Below the pieces are notes generated by a model, which worked only from the letters and a program-made list of their open reading frames with translations, ran no database searches and was not told where the DNA came from. Below, piece by piece: positions 56,487 to 64,000 of a DNA stretch of 64,000 nt. The DNA comes from Ashinkailepas kermadecensis. Taxonomy: Eukaryota; Arthropoda; Thecostraca; Neolepadidae. How positions within the stretch are numbered: position 1 is the first letter of the stretch; every line of letters starts with the position of its first letter. The position numbers and the translations under genes were made by a program. The stretch is from positions 160,001-224,000 of the forward strand of contig JAOTOM010004325.1 in assembly GCA_034440615.1 (NCBI GenBank), in the 5' to 3' direction.

Positions 56487-58871
56487 ATGCGATGTCAGCT
56501 GGGCTGGCAAACGCCTTAATCTCGTCGATCAAAATACCTTTTCACTGGCGCTGTATTAAGAAAATGCAAAAGAAAATGATGCCAGAAGAACGCTTACATC
56601 ACCACCATTCTCACCTTCTCCAAGTCTTGCATCTCACATGTCTGGGTTAAACAGGAGGGATGAGAGCGCACAGGCGGTACAGATCGCATTTAACTGTCAA
56701 CACCACCACAATTTGACCTTTACTATTCCAGCTTCGGGAACACGGCGGCTAAGCTGGTCGCTGGCCTTGCGGGAGCGGGAACGGGGAGGCGGTTCTGCCA
56801 CGACCAAGTGACCCAGTGATCTATTGAGGACAAGAAAATTGATCGTGAGAAACGTGCAAGTGAATCGTATTCCAGCTAGGTAGAGTTTCTGCGAAAATCT
56901 GTCAATCTAATCTGGGATGAGCGCGACAAAAACTATTGGCAATTCGGACAGGTTGCAGTGGCTGTTGCTTCCAGCTACAACGGAGCTGTGATCCAAACAT
57001 TGACTCCGCTTGGATGGCAGACCGGACCATAAACCGTTTGTATCGCCGATCTCCAGTTCAAGATAGACCCAAATGTTAATTTCATCCAATTCAATGTTCA
57101 CTTACAAAGATTATAGTGCAGCATTTGTTGCATTCCATAACACATTGCACAATTAGTACCAGAGCCTGTATGGCTTTGCAGCAAAGTAATGCAACGCATA
57201 TCTGTCCGAGCTTGGAATGCTCCACAACAAGCGGACGCTTGGCTATTTACAAATCAGTGCGACACGACACTGTCGACACGACACTGTCGACACGACACTG
57301 TCGGCACGACACTGAGAGAGGGAGCAGCCAGCGATCCCGTCCGGTCCGGGTTTCTCCGTGTATTGACACATTCACTGCCGGGTACTGGCTCACCAGGTCG
57401 GCAGGGATTGTGCTCTTCTGGCAAATGAGGTGCGCGATGTCGACCGCCGTGAGCTCGGACACCCAAACTCTGACAGTGGTTCGGCCGACTTGGTTGGCGA
57501 TTTGCATTTTGGCCATTTGCATATGATTTGAATGCAGTTTCCCACTGCAGATGTGCACTCCATTAGTCTGAAGTCGTCTTGAATAGTACGGTGGTGGCAT
57601 TTGAGAAAGAAAGCCAGGGAAATGGCCTTGCCGAGCTAAGGTATTCGATTCCTGATTACAAGAGTGGGATGAATTGTTGTATTGTATCGTTGTACTGTAT
57701 TGTTGTACTGTATCCACATTTTCAGTAGCTGATTATGCATAGTTTTTGCATATTTTGTAAAAATGTTAGCTCCAGGTTGTCAAAGATAATTCCTGGAACG
57801 GGCCAAAGGGAGTGATGTTCAAAAATATTAACAGCACCGGCAATCAGAGCGGTCGCAGCACATAGCCACCAAACTCAGAGCAGTTGCTGTCCTTTCATCA
57901 AGACGAACAGACGCTTATCTGGAAATGTCCAAGGTCAAGGTTACTGATCTGAGGTCAGGTCAATTTCCGCATGTTTTCCGTATTCAATGAGATAAATCGA
58001 TTTGGGGGCAATTTATCACGCGAATAATGATACGGAGCATGAAATGAGCATGCACACAAAGAGTGTGCATGCCATCGTGAGCCATAGGCTGATAATCGAA
58101 CTAGACTTTACAGCCGCTCTCTGAGATGGACAGAGCCTCTTCAGCTCCGTTGATCCAGCGCAGGCGTGATCGCCGGTGGTGGGAATTACATACTACATGG
58201 CGCCTGTGCGGCCATTCCAGTGTCGGCAATCCTTCAACTGGAAAATTGGCTACGTCACCACGCTCGCCATGGAGATCCTGGTCCTGTACCGAAGTGCTCC
58301 GGATGGACTCATCAATAGCGCTAGCCTCTGGTAGCGCATGCGGCAGATTTGCTCCATTTTTCCCCCATCAGTTATGGCAAGTACTGACGTTTGCAGATCC
58401 TTGCTACCTGAACATGGACAGCCTTGCTAGCCGTGGTGAAATTGACTGTCATTCGGAAGCATGTGGTGATAGCGTAGCGTCGACGATGTGCAACCAACGC
58501 TCTCTGGTGCTGTAAAAACAGCCAATTCAGCTCGATTCTATCAGCGAGGAACCACATGGGTGCTTGAAGGTGACTCCATGCTTCGTACTTCAAGGATGAA
58601 TTCATAGGGGGTGCCGATCCATATACCCATGTTGATTTCTGTGGTTCAGCATGCGCACGCATTTAGGGGACCCAAGCACTCTGAATAGAATGCATAAACT
58701 CGATGGATATAATATAATACAAGCATTGAACAGTGTTCAATGTACATCATTCTGGATACTTAGCAATGCGAACTTTCCTCCGGTTTGTACTATGGAACGT
58801 AATACGCAACACTAACATCATTGGTAATTGCGTATTTGGATTGTTGACAAATATCGGTGGTGAGAAGTGGC
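56487..58871. other. No recognisable gene; 14-bp repeat at 57262-57312
   Basis: GACACTGTCGACAC repeats about four times near 57262. Short frames on both strands (for example 57116-57526 and 58126-58515) show no recognisable motif. A TTGTACTGTATTG repeat lies near 57680-57710. Confidence 0.55.
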
Positions 58872-59038
58872 CAGTGGTGAGAGGGTAAGTAACCCCTCAA
58901 TGTTGGCTTTGCATCCAATATTTTCAACTTTGAACATGGACCCTACGGAGTGTGCCCCGATCCACTTGAACGCGCCCATTGCCTTCATGAATTATGAAGT
59001 TCGTCCCTCGCGATAATTTTCATAATTCAACGCCCGTG
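58872..59038 (+). mobile_element. hAT-type MITE family A copy abutting a minisatellite
   Basis: 167 bp, from CAGTGGTG to CAACGCCCGTG, with family blocks CCCCTCAATGTTGGC, TTTTCAACTTTGAACATGG and CCATTGCCTTCATGAA. Flanks GAAGTGGC (58864-58871) and TAAGTGAC (59039-59046) match at six of eight positions. The right terminus is the first part of the following tandem unit. Confidence 0.78.
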
Positions 59039-59885
59039 TAAGTGACCGTGTAACGCCCGTGTAAGTGACCGTGTAACGCCCGTGTAAGTGACCGTGTAAC
59101 GCCCGTGTAAGTGACCGTGTAACGCCCGTGTAAGTGAGCGTGTAACGCCCGTGTAAGTGAGCGTGTAACGCCCGTGTAAGTGAGCGTGTAACGCCCGTGT
59201 AAGTGAGCGTGTAACGCCCGTGTAAGTGACCGTGTAACGTCCGTGTAAGTGACCGTGTAACGCCCGTGTAAGTGAGCGTGTAACGCCCGTGTAAGTGAGC
59301 GTGTAACGCCCGTGTAAGTGACCGTGTAACGCTCGTGTAAGTGAGCGTGTAACGCCCGTGTAAGTGAGCGTGTGACGCCCGTGTAAGTGAGCGTGTCACG
59401 CCCGTGTAAGTGAGCGTGTAACGCCCGTGTAAGTGACCGTGTAACGCCCGTGTAAGTGAGCGTGTAACGCCCGTGTAAGTGAGCGTGTGACGCCCGTGTA
59501 AGTGAGCGTGTAACGCCCGTGTAAGTGAGCGTGTGACGCCCGTGTAAGTGAGCGTGTCACGCCCGTGTAAGTGAGCTGTAACGCCCGTGTAAGTGAGCGT
59601 GTCACGCCCGTGTAAGTGACCGTGTAACGCCCGTGTAAGTGAGCGTGTAACGCCCGTGTAAGTGAGCGTGTAACGCCCGTGTAAGTGACCGTGTAACGCC
59701 CGTGTAAGTGAGCGTGTAACGCCCGTGTAAGTGAGCGTGTAACGCCCGTGTAAGTGAGCGTGTAACGCCCGTGTAAGTGACCGTGTAACGCCCGTGTAAG
59801 TGAGCGTGCAACGCCCGTGTAAGTGAGCGTGTAACGCCCGTGTAAGTGAGCGTGTGACGCCCGTGTAAGTGAGCGTGTCACGCGT
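59039..59885. repeat. 23-bp minisatellite, about 37 copies
   Basis: The unit is TAAGTGASCGTGTAACGCCC plus GTG; GAC and GAG variants alternate. Units end in the 10 bp AACGCCCGTG, identical to the MITE end that precedes the array. The minus-strand frames (TRSLTRALHAHLHGRY-like) are array products. Confidence 0.95.
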
Positions 59886-60236
59886 GTGCCGCAGTCAGTT
59901 CCGCGGCGGAAGCCTGGCGTACCTGGCGTGGCGACGCACAAGCCGAGACTCGGAGCGGGCACAGTCGTCTCTTCTCCGCTGCGCCCGTGTCCGCAGCAGA
60001 AGGACGTCAAACTTCCTCGAGCTGCCAGGTGGGCGGCCACCACCCCGCGCGTCGCCTTCTGACAAGCTGCAGCGCGCCCATTTGCTCCTCCACCCATGCC
60101 ATGCTCACGCGGGACGTAACGACTGGACGCATGTCTTCTTCGGCATGCAGTGCCGTTCGCGATCTTGCATCCTCGGCGATATTAGTGCGGTGCTGCGACC
60201 CAGCTGATTATACCATCCATCTACTGTTCTGGTCAG
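59886..60236. other. No recognisable gene
   Basis: GC-moderate sequence with an open plus-strand frame (59869-60207) that continues out of the array and carries no known motif. Confidence 0.5.
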
Positions 60237-60292
60237 GTCACTACTACTACTACTACTACTGTTCCCCGGGAATGTGTGTGTGCGTGCGTGTG

Positions 60293-60327
<35 letters not shown>

Positions 60328-60352
60328 CTGTGTGTGCACGTGCATGTGCATG
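60237..60352. repeat. Microsatellites (ACT)n and (GT)n
   Basis: About seven ACT triplets at 60240-60262, then TG-rich, ATATATAT and (GT)n tracts to about 60345. Confidence 0.95.
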
Positions 60353-60930
60353 TAGTTCACCATGGCCATGACTATGACTATGACTTGACGAATGCACTCT
60401 AATCTGCTTGCCCTTTGTTCAATAATGAAGTCGTCAGAGCCAATCCAGTTGGGTGCGTTTTGTGTATGACGTCTAATGATAGCACAGGTCCTTTATTAGC
60501 GCCAACTGTTAGCTGCGTGTTGTGCGATGCTTAAATTGGAACCTTCTAGAAGTGGTCAGCGTCCAATTAGAGACCACATGCGATTCTTGGTTCCAATGGA
60601 GAGGTACACTGATGCCGTTAATTCGCAGTAACCTACTCCGGTCTGAAGTGACATGTGTAACATGGAGTGACTTTATTTACCTTGAATTATGCTGTAGCAT
60701 CATTTGTGCGCTTCATCGCAGACCAGTTATAGTAAGCTGGCTCGAAACTCCCGCCCAGTCTTGCTGGAAGTCGGCCATAGGCAATAGTACGCCGGACGAC
60801 CGGTAGAGGCGCCTCGGTCGTAGTTGCCGCGTCGAAGCAATATGTAATTGGAAGTCGGTGATAATTTGCACTCAATAAAAGCTCAAAGGGTGTTCCATGC
60901 CATTTTGTGAGCATTTGTTTGCATGTTGTG
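60353..60930. other. No recognisable gene
   Basis: AT-leaning. Small CATGACTATGACTATGACTTG repetition near 60367. No domain. Confidence 0.6.
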
Positions 60931-61110
60931 CCATTGTGGGCGGAATTGGCTAGGCTCAGAGATCCAGGCACGTTATGGACTCACGTCATGACATGGATCA
61001 TCAGGAAGCCATCATGTTGCGTCATTGTGGGTGGTATTGACTAGGTTCGGAGAGCCAGGCACGACGTGGACTCAGGTTATGGTATGGGTCATCAGGAAGC
61101 CATCATGCTA
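60931..61110. repeat. ~89-bp imperfect tandem duplication
   Basis: GCCATTGTGGGCGGAATTGG and its continuation recur as GTCATTGTGGGTGGTATTGA about 89 bp later. Both end CATCAGGAAGCCATCATG. Confidence 0.88.
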
Positions 61111-61320
61111 TATATTACCATAATACCCGTCATATAATTGTAAGGACGTGGGAGCCAGGGATCTCAATACCACCCACCCCTGCCCATGTACTTTATCATT
61201 GGACCTATGCACAAAATGGCGGTGCCCCCTCCCCCCACACACTTTTCACCAACGTCCCTACTCGTCTGATGTAGGTATGTACCAGCAGATAGTTGATGCG
61301 CCTAAGTACCAAAACAAAAC

Positions 61321-61571
61321 CGTCATATATCTCATTAAGAAAATCGCAAAATTACGGCAAGGTGATCTGACCAGTGACCTTTACCATACCAACGTTTATA
61401 TGCGTTCAAAATAATGGTGGGTACTATGACGTAGAACCAAACTTAACCGTCATATATCTCATTAAGAAAATCGCAAAATTACGGCAAGGTGATCTGACCA
61501 GTGACCTTTACCATACCAACGTTTATATGCGTTCAAAATAATGGTGGGTACTATGACGTAGAACCAAACTT
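61321..61571. repeat. 127-bp tandem duplication, essentially identical
   Basis: CGTCATATATCTCATTAAGA starts at 61321 and 61448. I see no difference over about 124 bp. This is either a very recent duplication or an assembly artefact. Confidence 0.92.
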
Positions 61572-62324
61572 ACAAGTTCCATAACAAATCTTCTCCGTCC
61601 CAAACGTGTTATAAGTAAAATATTTCGCAAGGTAGCTCTGATTGGTTTCACTCAGCCTAGGCCAATGAGTGTGATTGTGTGTGTGTGTGTGGGGGGGGGG
61701 GGGGGAGGGGACTTTGCCGAAGACCAAGGTGGATTGGACGACGGATTTTATCGGGACAGTTTCTAATTTTTCCCATTGATATGGAGCCTTAGACATTGGT
61801 GCAGCCAGCATTTTCCTACGCGGCGACCTTCCGAAAATCAAATGTTATGCAGTGTAAAGCAGTATATTCGACGTTTTTGTATGGGATGAACATGCAAGAT
61901 GTTTGAAAGAGGTTAGGGGAGGGGGCGGGGGCGGTACTTTGCAGTCACGAGCGAACCGGAATTTTACAATCAGGGAAGGAGTAATTATCTCTGGGCCCAT
62001 GCTCAATGTTCCAACGCCCTCTCCCCCCCCCAAAAAAAAACCTTTTCGACACCATGGGCATTCCGACGCTTGAAACAGTGTGGGCAAATCCAAGATATAT
62101 ATGAGAGAGGAGGTGCAGTGCGGAAATTCCCAGGACCAAAATGCTTCAGATTATTGCAAATTCATGAGCTACTTAACTTGGACTTTGTTATTCTTGTAAA
62201 GAATTTGGCCTGGCGGTAAAATTTCATGATGGTGCTGAAATTGAGAGGAACCCCAGATTAGTCTTACCCTTAGTCATGACTCAACACTTCTTACGTCGTG
62301 AAATAATACATTGGATAGTCGAAT
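61572..62324. other. No recognisable gene; GT/poly-G tract
   Basis: A GT microsatellite followed by about 15 G lies at 61677-61706. A C-run followed by an A-run is at 62024-62040. No domain. Confidence 0.6.
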
Positions 62325-62410
62325 GACTGTTCGGGTGCGGTTGGCGGCTCTGGGCTGCTATGTCGGTGACTGTTGGGGTGCGGTTGGCGGCTCTGGGCTG
62401 CTATGTCGGT
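62325..62410. repeat. 43-bp tandem duplication
   Basis: GACTGTTSGGGTGCGGTTGG starts at 62325 and 62368; the copies end CTGCTATGTCGGTG. Confidence 0.9.
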
Positions 62411-62988
62411 GCGCTCAATCTGATGTTGAGCCCTTATGTTATTGTTGGGCGTTTCATGTCATTGAAGGCATGCCAGCCCACCCGCTGTGGTCAGTGGGGG
62501 AGGGGGAACCTGCGTGACTGTGAACATGACTCTGTGTGACGCGTTCGCCACATACGGCACGGTGGCGGTGCCGTGGAATCTGGCGAGCAAGTCGTGTAGT
62601 CGGAATTCAACCAACTAGCTCAGCTTATCGTATGCACAGGAAGAGCCATGCTTGACAATGCAAAATACAGGGCAGGGTTCCTCTGTGAGTGCTGGACTTT
62701 TGGTACTGTAATAGCATTCATATTTGGCGCACTCGGTATCTGCCGCGGTGAAGTATAATGTGCCTTACATACGATCAAGACAAAATATCTTCCGTGCTGA
62801 TGTGCTCCGTGTGATTTTCCAGGTTTCTGTCCGTATGCGTCGCACCATGTGCGTTCTAACATTTGAGCCATCCCGAACATTTTCATAAAACAACATCCGT
62901 CTGCCGGCGTATTTCATACGAACTCCATGCTTTCACACATTCGTGCTCCAACCAACAGATTGCAGGTCTACGCCGATTCAAGACAACC
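62411..62988. other. No recognisable gene
   Basis: Mixed sequence with short frames. Nothing was recognised. Confidence 0.6.
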
Positions 62989-63094
62989 CAGACCGAACTA
63001 CCCGTGTCCACAGTGCCCGAACCCAGACCGAACTAGCCGTGTCCACAGTGCCCGAACCCAGACCGAACTACCCGTGTCCACAGTGCCCGAACAC
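62989..63094. repeat. 35-bp tandem repeat, 3 copies
   Basis: CAGACCGAACTASCCGTGTC starts at 62989, 63024 and 63059. It lies just upstream of the candidate exon. Confidence 0.93.
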
Positions 63095-63114
63095 CAGCGG
63101 CCTCGCGTGTGCAG

Positions 63115-63264
63115 TCTGCCCAACGAGCCGTACAACCCGCCAGACCACGACCACATCTACCGGCTGCGCACGTTCAGCATCAGCCGCAAGGGCGTGGTGA
63201 TCGGCGGCGACTCGCTCGTCTCGCGCTCCAACACGTCGGCCGGCTCGACGGCCACGCTCAGCAG
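63115..63264 (+). CDS. Candidate internal exon, possibly RGK-GTPase-like N-terminal region
   Basis: The reading frame SLPNEPYNPPDHDHIYRLRT followed by FSISRKGVVIGGDS and SRSNTSAGSTATLS is compact, non-repetitive and GC3-rich. It is bounded by an acceptor (GTGTGCAG before 63115) and a donor (CAG/GTCAGA after 63264), each in phase 2. RLR-F-S-KGVV--GDS followed by SRSN-S recalls, from memory, the N-terminal extension of arthropod RGK-type small GTPases (Rad/Gem/Kir). No GTPase G-box lies in the window to confirm it. The phase matches the donor at 54270, so both could belong to one plus-strand gene with an ~8.8-kb intron. Confidence 0.4.
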
Positions 63265-63353
63265 GTCAGAGCCGGCTCGCCGTCGCTCGTCTCGCGCTCC
63301 AACACGTCGGCCGGCTCGACGGCCACGCTCAGCAGGTCAGAGCCGGCTCGCCG
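63212..63353 (+). repeat. 71-bp tandem duplication across the candidate exon end
   Basis: TCGCTCGTCTCGCGCTCCAA starts at 63212 and 63283. The duplication copies the last ~53 bases of the candidate exon together with its splice donor, so a second donor lies at 63335/63336. As 71 is not divisible by three, reading through would shift the frame. Confidence 0.92.
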
Positions 63354-64000
63354 TCGGCCACACCGCGCCAGTCGGAGGTGGGCGTGGCCTCTGTGCTAAC
63401 CGGAGCATGACCTCGGTGGCGCTGCCCGCCCCAGCGAAGTAGTCTATTGTCACACACGCCACACAGGGAATTGTGAACACCGTGCTGCGATAGTTTTCAG
63501 ATGGATGTGTCGAAGCATTGCTATGTCTGGAGTTTTGACAATTGTTCACGAACGTTTGCTGAATTTTCCTTCGCTGAAGCTGTAAATGGCCAGAGAACCT
63601 GTGCAGTTTGGTACCGATAAGTTTCCCTGTCAGATGTGATGCTGTTTGCGATATTTGACGTTACACTTTAAGCTTTTTACGCGCATTGGAAATAAAGTCC
63701 TCGTAATAATTAGCCTGACGAAAGTAAAAACAAAAATACACACTAGTTCCTCACCTAAATGCTAGAATTGCCAATCCTGAGCACCCTTAGGGGAAAGTAC
63801 ATCGAGATTCCCCCTTTTCGTAAGACAGCTGTGGTCAGAAGAGCAGCTGCAAAAGGTCGTTTTTTCATTCTTTATTTCCTATGGGTATGCTGAGAAGCCA
63901 CGCGTGTCCCCATTTTCGACACAGTGTCTAGGAATGAAATATCCGCCCAGTCCTCTTTTAAAAAAAAGTAAATTGGACGAGAGCATGAATCAAGTTCAGC
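63354..64000. other. No recognisable gene
   Basis: If the exon call is right, this is the start of the next intron. AT-rich, with short A-runs. No motif. Confidence 0.5.

Noticed and set aside
59396..60097. 233-codon minus-strand frame with HAHLHGRYTLTYTGVTRSLTRAL-like repeats
   Set aside because: A product of the 23-bp array; the part outside the array has no known motif.

Overview
This is eukaryotic nuclear DNA from an invertebrate, most likely a protostome and probably an arthropod. I cannot name the species from sequence alone. The clues are an intronless TRPA-type ion-channel gene of the painless/pyrexia/TRPA1 kind, CR1-like LINEs, Ty3/gypsy LTR retrotransposons, a tRNA-derived SINE, hAT-type MITEs and an extreme load of minisatellites. 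Nothing suggests operons, ribosome binding sites or CRISPR. Base composition is strongly mosaic: GC-rich islands and genes sit in AT-richer non-coding DNA.

Layout. 1-1.2 kb: 87-bp satellite. 5.3-5.7 kb: 22-bp minisatellite. 6.7-8.6 kb: degenerate GGGCCC/AAAATCG repeat split by a SINE. 9.4-11.6 kb: 30-bp then 23-bp arrays, the latter with a 759-bp higher-order repeat. 12.6-13.0 kb: two small arrays. 13.4-19.6 kb: two head-to-head CR1-like LINEs. 19.7-22.1 kb: a foldback element, a hAT-type MITE and a second MITE type. 23.2-26.9 kb: four tandem or degenerate arrays. 27-30 kb: non-coding, with inverted repeats. 30.3-32.5 kb, minus strand: the one convincing host gene, a TRPA-like channel. 34.1-36.9 kb: a short non-autonomous LTR element with almost identical LTRs. 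37.8-44.2 kb: a 28/35-bp minisatellite interrupted by a MITE and by a 5.6-kb Ty3/gypsy element with a perfect target-site duplication. 44.4-52 kb: small arrays, hairpins, more MITEs and a third LINE tail. 53.1-53.8 kb: 21-bp array. 54.0-54.3 and 63.1-63.3 kb: two possible exons of one plus-strand gene with matching splice phase. 58.9-59.9 kb: a MITE whose end continues directly into a 23-bp minisatellite.

The genes do not form a pathway. The biology here is genome dynamics. The most interesting structures are: a minisatellite apparently built from a MITE terminus plus its target site; a minisatellite dissected by nested insertions with readable footprints; a gag-NC/integrase-tail deletion derivative bounded by near-identical LTRs; and CR1 3' ends whose 8-bp stems differ in sequence but keep pairing. 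Most long open frames in the window lie in tandem arrays whose unit lacks stop codons and are not genes. All identities were judged by eye.
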